A DNA stretch of 64,000 nucleotides from Pseudoxanthomonas indica (GTDB lineage: Bacteria; Pseudomonadota; Gammaproteobacteria; Xanthomonadales; Xanthomonadaceae). This document shows, in pieces, positions 30,576-38,735 of this stretch. Both the position numbers and the translations under genes were made by a program. Below the pieces are notes generated by a model, which saw nothing but the letters and a program-made list of their open reading frames with translations, was not told where the DNA came from and searched no databases. Numbering within the stretch: position 1 is the stretch's first letter; each line of letters begins with the position of its first letter. The DNA is taken from positions 682,001 through 746,000 of the forward strand of contig NZ_FUZV01000002.1 of the NCBI RefSeq assembly GCF_900167565.1, written 5' to 3'.

Positions 30576-31055
30576 ATGAGCGAACAATCCACGGCGTTGG
30601 ACCGGACTGACCGCAGAATCCTCGGCCTGCTCCAGCAAGACGGCCGCATGACCAATCTGGCCCTGGCCGAGGCCGTGCACCTGTCGCCGACGGCGACGCT
30701 GGAACGCGTGCGCCGGCTGACCGCCGCCGGTTTCATCCTCGGCTATCGCGCGCGCTTGAACCCCGAATTGCTCGGCGCAGGCATGCTGGTGTTCGTCGAA
30801 GTGCTGCTGGACCGCACCACCCCGCACATCCTGGAGGAGTTCAAGCAGGCGGTGCAGGACCGGCCCGAGATCATGGAGTGCCACCTGGTGGCAGGCGGTT
30901 TCGATTACCTGATCAAGGTGCGCGCCGCCGACATGTCCGACTACCGTGACCTGGCCGGGCGCGTGCTGTGGGGCCTGCCCGGCGTGCGCGAGACCCGCAC
31001 CTACGCGGTGATGGAAGAGGTCAAGAACAGTCCCGACATCCATCTGGGCCTGTAG
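30576..31055 (+). CDS. Lrp/AsnC-family regulator, probable putA activator
   Basis: 159 aa. An N-terminal winged helix (LDRTDRRILGLLQQDGRMTN; EAVHLSPTATLERVRRLTAAG) is followed by the RAM effector-binding domain (about 85-159; ECHLVAGGFDYLIKVRAADM). It resembles E. coli Lrp and the PutR/BkdR type activators, which switch on amino-acid degradation genes. Its position divergent from putA, sharing a 92-bp promoter region, makes it the likely proline-responsive regulator, replacing the DNA-binding domain that this PutA lacks. The ATG at 30576 begins the family sequence; the frame is open 24 codons further upstream without similarity. Confidence 0.92.
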   Translation: MSEQSTALDRTDRRILGLLQQDGRMTNLALAEAVHLSPTATLERVRRLTAAGFILGYRARLNPELLGAGMLVFVEVLLDRTTPHILEEFKQAVQDRPEIMECHLVAGGFDYLIKVRAADMSDYRDLAGRVLWGLPGVRETRTYAVMEEVKNSPDIHLGL

Positions 31056-31071
31056 TCGCCGGGCGTTCGAC

Positions 31072-31113
31072 TTGATTTGTGTCAATGGCAGGAGCCGGTC
31101 GGCTTCCTAGCAT
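31072..31113 (+). promoter_or_regulatory. FNR/ANR-type promoter before chorismate mutase-nadA-nadB
   Basis: TTGATTTGTGTCAA (31072-31085) matches the FNR consensus TTGATnnnnATCAA in nine of ten positions. A -10-like TAGCAT lies at 31108-31113. If transcription starts at 31120, the box centre is exactly at -41.5, the class II FNR activator position. It is downstream of the Lrp gene stop (31055) and upstream of the operon start. Related FNR/CRP-family regulators could use it instead. Confidence 0.6.
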
Positions 31114-31205
31114 GTGCCGCTTCTGACCGCCTGGGGGCGGCCTCCGGTACGCCATGCAATCTTTCCTGCAACTCCCGGCAGATCACACAAGCAGGCGCGA
31201 AGACG

Positions 31206-31691
31206 ATGTGGCTTGATCGCCTCGCCCTGTCCGGCGCACGCCATGCCATCGATCACATCGATGATCGCATGGTGACGCTGTTCGCCCATCGGCAACGCCT
31301 GGCCGCACTGGCCGGCCGGGTGAAAGCGCATGCGGGACTGCGTCGCCAGGATGCACAGCGCGAGCAGCGGGTGACGGAGCGTGCACGGCGCCAGGCGCTT
31401 CGCTGCGGGCTCGACCCCGACGCCGCCCGCTGGCAACGGGTGCTGGTGCCGCGCCTGCTGACCCGGGCCATCGCATCGCCGGAGGCATTGCGCAGCCTGC
31501 AAGCGATCCGCGGCAGACGGAGGCGCCTGACCCTGACCGGCGACACCGAGCTGGGCCTGCTGCTGCGCAACCTGCTGGAGCGCATGCCCTGGGAAAGCGT
31601 TCCGCTGGGCCTGCGCATCGCGCTGCAACGTGGCGCCCGCGTCGTGCAGCGCGCACGCGCCGCGCACCAGTTGCGCCGGGGCGTGGCATGA
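31206..31691 (+). CDS. Chorismate mutase type II (AroQ-like) domain protein
   Basis: 161 aa. Residues ~8-95 follow the AroQ pattern: ARHAIDHIDDRMVTLFAHRQ with the N-terminal Arg, the RQRLAAL Arg, the Lys in GRVKAHAG, then RRQDAQREQRV and GLDPDAARWQRVL. This enzyme class rearranges chorismate to prephenate. The C-terminal ~65 residues are Arg/Leu-rich and not part of the catalytic fold as I know it. No signal peptide. Its TGA overlaps the nadA ATG, so it is the first gene of a three-gene operon with NAD synthesis genes, an unexpected partner. The start at 31206 (ATG) gives the family N-terminus; the ribosome binding site is weak. Confidence 0.75.
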   Translation: MWLDRLALSGARHAIDHIDDRMVTLFAHRQRLAALAGRVKAHAGLRRQDAQREQRVTERARRQALRCGLDPDAARWQRVLVPRLLTRAIASPEALRSLQAIRGRRRRLTLTGDTELGLLLRNLLERMPWESVPLGLRIALQRGARVVQRARAAHQLRRGVA

Positions 31692-32704
31692 GTGCGGCAG
31701 CGCGTCCGGCGTGGTCGCCGGATTTGATGGAACGTCATGCGGAGATGATGGCGCGCGCGGGCGAGGGCGTGCCCTGCCTGGAATGGCCGTTCCACCTGCC
31801 GTGGATCGACGCCATCCAGCAGCTCAAGCGCGAGCGTGGCGCGGTGATCATGGCGCACAGCTATCAGTCGCCGGAGATCTTCCACGGCGTGGCCGACATC
31901 ACCGGTGATTCGCTGGCGCTGGCGCAGGCGGCGGCGCAGGTGGACGCCGGGGTGATTGTGCTGTGCGGCGTCCACTTCATGGCCGAAACGGCGAAGATCC
32001 TGGCGCCGGATCGCACCGTGCTGATTCCGGATCCCGAGGCAGGTTGCTCGCTGGCCAGCGCGATCACCGCAGACGACGTACGCAGCCTGCGCGCCCTGCA
32101 CCCAGGCGCGCCGGTGGTCACCTACGTCAACACCACGGCCGCGGTGAAAGCCGAATCCGACGCCTGCTGCACCTCGGCCAATGCGCTGCAGGTGGTGGAG
32201 TCGATGGGTGCGGACAAGGTGATCTTCCTGCCGGATCAGTTCCTCGGCCGGCATGTGGCGTCGATGACGAACGTGGAACTGGTGTTGTGGAACGGCCGCT
32301 GCGAAGTGCACGAGCAGTTCACCGGCCAGCAGGTGCGGCATGTGCGCGAGCGCTTCGATGCGCGCGTAGTCGCGCATCCGGAGTGCCCGCCGGAGGTACT
32401 GGAGGAAGCCGATTTCGTCGGTTCCACCACCGCCATGGGCAGCTGGCTGGAACGCGAACGGCCGGCGCGGGTGGCGCTGATCACCGAGTGCTCGATGGGC
32501 GACAACATGCGCACGCGTTTCCCGGACATCGAGTTCGTCAAGCCCTGCAATCTGTGTCCGCACATGAAGCGCATCACCCTGCCGAAGATCTTCGACTGCC
32601 TGCGTGAGCTCCGCCATCCGGTCGAGATTGACGACGGCACGTCCGTGCGCGCACGCGCCGCGCTGGAACGGATGCTGGCAGTCGGTCGGCGGGATCGCGT
32701 GTGA
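31688..32704 (+). CDS. nadA: Quinolinate synthase
   Basis: 338 aa. Condenses iminoaspartate with dihydroxyacetone phosphate to quinolinate, the second step of NAD synthesis from aspartate. It carries a [4Fe-4S] cluster: Cys93 in VLCGVHFMAETAKIL, a Cys in the SDACCTSANA segment and a Cys in PCNLCPHMKRITLPKI. IMAHSYQSPEI and STTAMGSWLE are further family motifs. The ATG overlaps the chorismate mutase stop and its own stop overlaps the nadB start, so the three are translationally coupled. The cluster is oxygen-sensitive in known enzymes. Confidence 0.96.
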   Translation: MSAAARPAWSPDLMERHAEMMARAGEGVPCLEWPFHLPWIDAIQQLKRERGAVIMAHSYQSPEIFHGVADITGDSLALAQAAAQVDAGVIVLCGVHFMAETAKILAPDRTVLIPDPEAGCSLASAITADDVRSLRALHPGAPVVTYVNTTAAVKAESDACCTSANALQVVESMGADKVIFLPDQFLGRHVASMTNVELVLWNGRCEVHEQFTGQQVRHVRERFDARVVAHPECPPEVLEEADFVGSTTAMGSWLERERPARVALITECSMGDNMRTRFPDIEFVKPCNLCPHMKRITLPKIFDCLRELRHPVEIDDGTSVRARAALERMLAVGRRDRV

Positions 32705-34167
32705 GCCAGACGTCAGCCAGCGCGTCCGCCAGCGCCCTGGTGGTGGTGGGAACCGGCGTGGCCGGGCTGGCCACGGCGCTGGCAGCCGCGCCGCGGCCGG
32801 TGCTGCTGGTAGGCGGCTCGCCACCCGGCAGCGGCGGCTGTACCGCGCTGGCGCAGGGCGGCATCGCCGCGGCGATGGCGGATGACGACTCCGCTGCCGC
32901 GCACGCGCGCGACACGATGGTGGCCGGCGCGGACCACAATGACTACGACGCCGTGCAGTACCTGGTCGGCAATGCCGCGCTGGCGGTGCGCTGGCTGCAG
33001 GCGCAGGGCATCGCCTTCGATCACGATGGCGATCGGCTGGAGCTGGGAAGGGAAGGGGGCCATGGCTGCGCGCGTGTCGTGCATGCCGGCGGGGATGCCA
33101 GCGGTCACAGGCTGCTGCTGGCATTGATGCGCGCGGTGCAGCAGGCGCCTCACATCACCTGGTTGCCGCCGTCACTATTGGATGCCGTGCGCCTGCGCGA
33201 CGGCCGCGTCTCCGGCGTGGGCCTGGTGGAGCTGGCGACGGGCGCCACGCAGGAACTCGCATGCGCCGAACTGGTGCTGGCCACGGGCGGTTGTGGGGCC
33301 CTGTTCGCCGCCACCACCAATCCGGCCACCGCCGATGGCAACGGCATGGCCTTGGCGCTGGCCTGCGGCGCGCGCCTGCGGGATACCGAGTTCATGCAGT
33401 TCCATCCCACCGCGCTGGACGTGGCGCGCACGGGCGCGCTGCCCTTGATCACCGAAGCCCTGCGCGGCGCCGGCGCACGCCTGCTCGATGAGCGCGGCCG
33501 TGCCTTGATGAAGGGGCGTCATCCGCTCGGCGATCTGGCGCCGCGCGATACGGTGGCGCGGCGCGTCTGGGAATGCCGGCAAGCGGGCGGGCAGGTCTGG
33601 CTGGATGCGCGGCATCTGCCAGGCGACTGGGCGCTCCGTTTTCCGACGGTGTTCGCGCTGTGCCTCCGCCACGGCATCGATCCGCGTGAGCAATTGATTC
33701 CGGTCACGCCGGCCGCGCATTTCCACATGGGCGGCGTGGCCGTGGATCTGGAAGGTCGCACCGACGTGGCCGGCCTGTATGCGGTGGGCGAAGTGGCCTG
33801 CAATGGCGTGCATGGCGCCAACCGCCTGGCCAGCAATTCCCTGCTGGAAGGCGTGGTGTTTGGTCGTCGCCTGGGCCGGCACCTGGCGCATGTGCGCCTG
33901 CATGTGCCGGCGCAGGGCAAGGAGCGCTGGGTCGACCGCGGCGTCGCCGCCGATCCGCCCGCGCTCGATCAACTCAGGCAATTGGCGTGGTCGACGTTGG
34001 GGCCGGTACGCCATGGCAGGCGCATGGCCGAAGCCATCGAGCGGCTCGGCAGCGACGCCGCGATCGGCGCCAGCTGGCAGGGCAAGTTGATGGAGCGCTT
34101 CCTGCAGGCCGCTTCGCGGCGCCGTCTGAGCCTCGGCGCGCACTATCGCGAAGACGCCGCCGGCTGA
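32701..34167 (+). CDS. nadB: L-aspartate oxidase
   Basis: 488 aa, somewhat shorter than E. coli NadB (540). Flavoprotein that oxidises aspartate to iminoaspartate, passing electrons to oxygen or to fumarate when oxygen is absent. FAD-binding GTGVAGLATALAAA at the N-terminus, then GCTALAQGGIAAAM, FMQFHPTALD, HFHMGGVAVDLEGRT and NRLASNSLLEGVVFGRR, all of the succinate dehydrogenase/aspartate oxidase flavoprotein family. Starts with GTG overlapping the nadA stop. The C-terminal helical domain is present but shortened, ending LSLGAHYREDAAG. Confidence 0.95.
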   Translation: MSQTSASASASALVVVGTGVAGLATALAAAPRPVLLVGGSPPGSGGCTALAQGGIAAAMADDDSAAAHARDTMVAGADHNDYDAVQYLVGNAALAVRWLQAQGIAFDHDGDRLELGREGGHGCARVVHAGGDASGHRLLLALMRAVQQAPHITWLPPSLLDAVRLRDGRVSGVGLVELATGATQELACAELVLATGGCGALFAATTNPATADGNGMALALACGARLRDTEFMQFHPTALDVARTGALPLITEALRGAGARLLDERGRALMKGRHPLGDLAPRDTVARRVWECRQAGGQVWLDARHLPGDWALRFPTVFALCLRHGIDPREQLIPVTPAAHFHMGGVAVDLEGRTDVAGLYAVGEVACNGVHGANRLASNSLLEGVVFGRRLGRHLAHVRLHVPAQGKERWVDRGVAADPPALDQLRQLAWSTLGPVRHGRRMAEAIERLGSDAAIGASWQGKLMERFLQAASRRRLSLGAHYREDAAG

Positions 34168-34177
34168 GGCCGCGCGG

Positions 34178-34389
34178 CTAGTCCGGCAGCAACGCCGCCA
34201 GTGAGGCCTTGCCATCTCCTGCAGCAGCTCGCGTCCCTGTTCGACCCCGGGCACCCAGCGTCGCAGTCCATCTTCGATCAACAGCTGCAGCGCGTCGTGG
34301 TTGTAGACATTCAACGTCGGCCCGGCGACGAAGCCCAGCCCATGCTCGCGGCTCAGCTGCACGGCGGACAGGCATTGACCGGTGCGTCT
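34178..34389 (-). pseudogene. Decayed fragment of a UbiV-like U32-family protein
   Basis: Between nadB and the amidase gene the minus strand reads, from about 34389 downwards, LSREHGLGFVAGPTLNVYN and LLIEDGLRRWVPGVEQGREL. This matches the middle of UbiV/YhbV proteins (E. coli UbiV has FVAGHALNCYN and MRWCMPVELSRD in the same order). After LLQEM the frame shifts, continuing as KASLAALLPD then a stop at 34178. The start and the whole C-terminal half, including the cluster cysteines, are missing. UbiV belongs to the oxygen-independent ubiquinone pathway, so this looks like the remnant of an anaerobic gene. Only about 70 codons remain; it should not make a working protein. Confidence 0.7.
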
Positions 34390-34391
34390 GA

Positions 34392-36368
34392 CTACCGGCC
34401 GGCCCAGCTAAGGTCATCGGGCGATCCATCCGGATGCGAGGCCCAGAACAGGCGGTTGCGTCCATCGGGACAGTCCACGCCTTCGTCATACGTGCCCAGC
34501 ACGCCGCCATCGGAGCTGGCGTTGATGGTGTGGCAACTGCCGTACGAATCGCGGAACAGATGACTCTGGGTGGATTGCCAGTAAGGCACGCCGGGGCCGG
34601 AGGCGTGGTAGTTGAGGATGGCCTCGTGCCGCAGCCGCGCGTAGTAGCGCGCGATGCCGGGTCGCCAGCGTTCGCTGCGCAGCGAAACGGTCTGGTGCAT
34701 GTTCGCGGCGCCGAACTGGTAATCCAGGATCAGCGGCATGACCAGCGTGTCGGCATCTTCGACAATCAAGGTGCCGTCGCGCCATTGCCGGGTCACGGCG
34801 GCGGCACGGGTGTCCAGGTCGATCACCATCAGGTAGGCGTCGTCGGCGGTGCCGGCCGGATCCCGGGCGTACACGTTCTGCTTGTTGTTGAAGGAGAACG
34901 TGCGGCTGACACGGGTTTCAATGCGTCCGCGCGAGGTATCGACGAAGCCTTCCAGATCGTAGTGATGCACGGCCTGGGTGGTGACCAGGCCACGCACTTC
35001 GCCGGCGCTGTTGCGATGGATGTTGTCACTGACCCGCGGGGCGGATATCGCTGTCAGCGTATTGCGCGTGACCTGCCCGGTGATTTGCCGCGTGCCCGCG
35101 TCCTGGTAGAGCAGCAGCGTGCCGGACACATCGAAGTCCACCGTCGCGCCGGTGCTGTCCAGCGACAACGCGATCACATGCGGGCTGCCATCGCTGAGCA
35201 AGGCGGCAAACGGGGTCAGGTCGACCCGATAGGGCAGGTAGCCCAGCGCTCGCGGCGTGGGCAGGGGGCGATAGAGGGGCGTCGAGCCCCATGACGCACT
35301 GAACTGCGGATGCACCTTGGGAAATACCGGCGCCAGTCCGGCCGGCTGTCCATCGATGCTCACCCGAACTTCGCGGAAACTGCCACCGCTGCAGCCCTGT
35401 GGCACAGGCCCACCTTCCAGGCCGAGTCGCGCCGGACCGATGGCATAGGGATGGGTGAGCTCGGGGAATTCGGCCAGCAGTTCCGCGCTCAGGCAGGAGA
35501 ACCAGTGCAGGTCATTGCCGTATCGCGGCTGCGCAATCACATCCAGATAGGCACGTTCGATGTTGCGGGGCAGTTCGACACTCGCGGAGAACGGCGATGC
35601 CGGCGCAAGCACCTCGCCGAATCCCCGCGGCGTCAACGAATGCACCTGATCCGGCACGTGTTGGGCGCGGTTGTTGGGATTGGCGGGATAGAACAGCAGC
35701 GTGGCGCTGACCCGATAGGGTGAGCGGAAGCGATCGGAGTAGCGCGGGCTGGCGCGCAGTTCCAGGAAGCCTTCACCGGCCGAATGCAGGACCGCGCTGT
35801 AGTCGGTGACATCGCGCTCGACCCGCCAGTGCGTGGGTCGATCATCGAACTGGCCTCCACCGGCGTACAACGGCACACCACCGATCACCAGTTGCGCCAG
35901 TGTCAGGCCATCGCCATACGCCGACGGGCTGTCGTTCTGTAGCGCCACCTTGACGATGACCTTGGCCCAGGGCCCCGGGCAGGCGGCGGGTGGTGCATAA
36001 GGAAAGCTCTGTTCTTCGCCGAAAAAGGGTCGGCCAGGTTCGGCCAGTTCGGCATTGCGGAACAGCTCGACCACGCAGGGCGTACCGGACGCGCGCGGAA
36101 TGGCAGGCGTGATGTCCACCGTGTCGCTGGAGCCGATGACCGCGGAGGCTGCCGCCATGTCCTGCAGAGGTATCGCCGTCGATTCCGTTGCGGCAAAGGC
36201 GCCTTGCATGTCCCGGATTTTCCCGTCGGCAGACGTTGCTGGCCGGACATGCTGGCGTTGCGGCGATCCGGCTGCTTCGGAAATTTTGCCGGACTGGCTG
36301 GCCAGCGCCACGATAACCACGCCCCCGCACGCGACAACACTCCACTGCATACCTGCCAATCTGCTCAT
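34392..36368 (-). CDS. Exported PNGase A-like peptide N-glycan amidase
   Basis: 658 aa. The N-terminus (MSRLAGMQWSVVACGGVVIVALASQSG) is a signal peptide or membrane anchor. The mature part matches the peptide-N4-(N-acetyl-beta-glucosaminyl)asparagine amidase A family: GTPCVVELFRNAELAEPG, CPGPWAKVIVKVAL, VPLYAGGGQFDDRPTHWRVERDVTDYS, and RNIERAYLDVIAQPRYGNDLHWFSC. Plant members remove N-glycans from glycoproteins; bacterial relatives are known from plant-associated xanthomonads. Catalytic residues cannot be pinned from sequence alone. The ATG at 36368 has GGGAG before it. It starts divergently from the DUF2306 gene. The role would be attack on eukaryotic glycoproteins or glycopeptides, which is inference. 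Confidence 0.8.
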   Translation of the reverse strand: MSRLAGMQWSVVACGGVVIVALASQSGKISEAAGSPQRQHVRPATSADGKIRDMQGAFAATESTAIPLQDMAAASAVIGSSDTVDITPAIPRASGTPCVVELFRNAELAEPGRPFFGEEQSFPYAPPAACPGPWAKVIVKVALQNDSPSAYGDGLTLAQLVIGGVPLYAGGGQFDDRPTHWRVERDVTDYSAVLHSAGEGFLELRASPRYSDRFRSPYRVSATLLFYPANPNNRAQHVPDQVHSLTPRGFGEVLAPASPFSASVELPRNIERAYLDVIAQPRYGNDLHWFSCLSAELLAEFPELTHPYAIGPARLGLEGGPVPQGCSGGSFREVRVSIDGQPAGLAPVFPKVHPQFSASWGSTPLYRPLPTPRALGYLPYRVDLTPFAALLSDGSPHVIALSLDSTGATVDFDVSGTLLLYQDAGTRQITGQVTRNTLTAISAPRVSDNIHRNSAGEVRGLVTTQAVHHYDLEGFVDTSRGRIETRVSRTFSFNNKQNVYARDPAGTADDAYLMVIDLDTRAAAVTRQWRDGTLIVEDADTLVMPLILDYQFGAANMHQTVSLRSERWRPGIARYYARLRHEAILNYHASGPGVPYWQSTQSHLFRDSYGSCHTINASSDGGVLGTYDEGVDCPDGRNRLFWASHPDGSPDDLSWAGR

Positions 36369-36594
36369 GGTCGACTCCCGCTGACGCAAGACCGGGCCAC
36401 GGTAGGTTCGAGTATGTCGTCAGAACGCGAACGACGGATGCGACGCACGCGCGGGAACCGTCTGCTGAATGCGCGACGGTGAGGCTTGGCCGCGGCGATC
36501 GCACCTGACGGGTATTCAGAATCCGGCGCCGGCAGTCGAGCCAAAGGAAAGGAAACAGTACTCTTGGCCCTCCAGCGCCAGCCACGGAGCGTCC

Positions 36595-37302
36595 ATGTCG
36601 CCAAGCCGCGAGGAAGTAGCCAGCCCCCAGGGTCAATCCCTGCTGACGCGTGTACTGCTCGCCCTTGCGTTGATCGCGCTGGCGGCCTGGTGCGTCGATT
36701 TCCTGATCAGCGTCCACGCGAAGTACCGGCACGTCGCCCCGGCCACGTACACGATGTTCTGGACGCGCCGCGCCTGGCTGTGGACCCATCTCGCCGGCGG
36801 CACTCTGGCGATCGTGCTCGGCCTGGTGCAGTTCCTGACCCAGTGGCCGCGCGCGTTTTCGCGCGTGCACCGCTGGACCGGCCGCGGCTATCTGGCCGGC
36901 ATCCTGATCGCCTCCACCGGCGCGGTCGGTTTGATCGCCACCTCACCTGCGCCATTCGCGATCCGAATGGCGTTTGCCGCCACCGCCTGGGCCTGGTTGA
37001 GCACCTCGCTCATTGGCCTGGTGGCGATCCGGCGCGGACAGGTGCAGAAGCACCGTCGCTGGATGACCCGCGCCTGGCTGGTGACGTTGGCGCCCATCAC
37101 CTTCCGCTTGGTCATCCACACACCGGGCGTCATGACCCTGGCCGATCCGCCTGATGTCATTGCCATGATGCTGTGGGTCAGCTGGGCGCTGCCGCTGTTG
37201 CTGTTCGAAATCGGGCGCCGTTCGTGGGCGCTCTGGCATCGACGTCGGGCAGGGCAGGCGCAGGCGGGCTTGTCGCGCGCGGCAGACGCGGGGCCCGTGT
37301 AA
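36595..37302 (+). CDS. DUF2306-family membrane protein
   Basis: 235 aa with about six to seven transmembrane helices (VLLALALIALAAWCVDFLI; HLAGGTLAIVLGLVQFL; GYLAGILIASTGAVGLIA; and three more). The segment FSRVHRWTGRGYLAGI with two conserved-looking His/Arg and the later QVQKHRRWMTRAWLVTLAP are characteristic of DUF2306, which resembles cytochrome-b561-like ferric reductase folds. Haem binding is a guess. GGAG lies eight bases before the ATG at 36595. Inner membrane; function not known. Confidence 0.8.
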   Translation: MSPSREEVASPQGQSLLTRVLLALALIALAAWCVDFLISVHAKYRHVAPATYTMFWTRRAWLWTHLAGGTLAIVLGLVQFLTQWPRAFSRVHRWTGRGYLAGILIASTGAVGLIATSPAPFAIRMAFAATAWAWLSTSLIGLVAIRRGQVQKHRRWMTRAWLVTLAPITFRLVIHTPGVMTLADPPDVIAMMLWVSWALPLLLFEIGRRSWALWHRRRAGQAQAGLSRAADAGPV

Positions 37303-37397
37303 CTGGCCGAGTTCCCCGAGCGACTGCGTATGGCTCCTTGAGAGCGCCTTGCAGGTCGTCGCCGCGTACGCCCGGCATCGCCAGAGGGGGAAGGTGG

Positions 37398-38735
37398 ATG
37401 GACAAGCGTCGCATCGAAGCCCCGCTGGTGGGGCCTGCGCAACTGCCGCGGGTGATTGGCGTGGGCGGGGTAGCGTTCACCGCGTTCAACTGCGTGGTGG
37501 GCGTGGGCATCTTCGTGTTGCCTTCGCTGGTGGCCGGAGTACTGGGACCTGCGGCGATTCTGGCGTACGGGGTCTGCCTGGTGCTGATCGGGCTGGTGGC
37601 GCTGTGCATGGCCGAAGCGGGAAGTCGCGTGCCGGAAGCGGGTGGACTGTATGCCTACGCCACGGCCGCCTTTGGCCCGGTCACCGGTGGCGTGGCAGGC
37701 ATGCTTTTGCTGTTCGCCAACGCGATGGGCTCGGCGGCGGCGCTGGCGCGCTTCTTCATCGACACGCTTGGCACGTTCTGGCCTGCAGTCGCTGCGCCGT
37801 GGCTGGGGGCCATCGTATTGGTGCTGGTCTATGCGCTGCTGGCGCTGGTCAACGTGCTGGGTGCGCGCGATGGCAGCAAGCTGTCGGTGGCCATCGGCAT
37901 CATGAAACTCACCCCGCTGGTGGGGCTGGTCCTGGTGGGTTTGTTCGCCCTCCAACCGCAGAACCTGGCCTGGCCTGCGGTGCCGCCGTTGCCGAAGATT
38001 GGCGAGGCTTCATTGATCCTGGTGCTGGCCTTCATCGGCATCGAGAGCGGCTTGTCGGTGTCGGGCGAAACCCGCAATCCCGCGCGCACGATTCCCCGCG
38101 CCATCGCCTTGGCGCTGGGCATGATTGCCGCGCTCTACATCGGGCTGCAGACGGTGACGCAAGGCGTGCTTGGCGCGGCGCTCGCCACGTCCTCCGCACC
38201 GCTGGCCGACACTGCCGACGAGCTGCTGGGACCGTGGGGTTATCGCGCCATCGCGTTGCTGACGCTGGCCTCGGCCGGCGGCTATCTTGTGGCCGACATG
38301 CTGTCTTCGCCGCGCGTGGGCTATGCGCTGGGTTATGCGGGCCAGTTGCCGCGCTTCATGGCCTACGTCCATCCGCGCTTCCAGACGCCTGCAGCCGCCA
38401 TCGTGCTGTACGCGGCGTTGGTGGTGGCGGTGGCGATTTCGGCATCGTTCCGCCAGATCGCCACCTTGTCGGTCGCCGGCACGCTGGTGCTGTATCTGAT
38501 TGTCTGCCTGTCGGTGCTGCGCCTGCGCAGCCAACTTGCAGGCGCGCAGGCCAGCCCCTTCGTCATCCCGGGCGGACCCTTCGTGCCACTCGCGGCGGCG
38601 GTCATCATCCTCTGGCTGCTGTCCACGCTGGCGCGGCGCGAACTGCTGGCCACGCTGGCCTTCCTGCTCGTGGCTACGCTGGTGTGCTGGTTACGCGGTA
38701 GGTCAGTTCGGCGAAGCCCGGCCCCATCTGGCTGA
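37398..38735 (+). CDS. APC-family amino acid permease
   Basis: 445 aa with about twelve transmembrane helices. The N-terminal GGVAFTAFNCVVGVGIFVLPS is the APC substrate-binding helix 1 pattern (unwound GxGIF), and FIGIESGLSVSGETRNPARTIPRAI is the helix 6-7 region diagnostic for amino-acid/polyamine permeases. Substrate cannot be read from sequence. It has a good GGGGGAAGG site before the ATG at 37398. Its last 62 bases overlap the DHFR-like gene on the opposite strand, so the two ends constrain each other. Confidence 0.9.
   Translation: MDKRRIEAPLVGPAQLPRVIGVGGVAFTAFNCVVGVGIFVLPSLVAGVLGPAAILAYGVCLVLIGLVALCMAEAGSRVPEAGGLYAYATAAFGPVTGGVAGMLLLFANAMGSAAALARFFIDTLGTFWPAVAAPWLGAIVLVLVYALLALVNVLGARDGSKLSVAIGIMKLTPLVGLVLVGLFALQPQNLAWPAVPPLPKIGEASLILVLAFIGIESGLSVSGETRNPARTIPRAIALALGMIAALYIGLQTVTQGVLGAALATSSAPLADTADELLGPWGYRAIALLTLASAGGYLVADMLSSPRVGYALGYAGQLPRFMAYVHPRFQTPAAAIVLYAALVVAVAISASFRQIATLSVAGTLVLYLIVCLSVLRLRSQLAGAQASPFVIPGGPFVPLAAAVIILWLLSTLARRELLATLAFLLVATLVCWLRGRSVRRSPAPSG

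Noticed and set aside
37173..37397. N-terminal extension of the APC permease into the DUF2306 gene
   Set aside because: The extra 75 codons overlap the end of the upstream gene and lack similarity; a strong ribosome binding site precedes the ATG at 37398.
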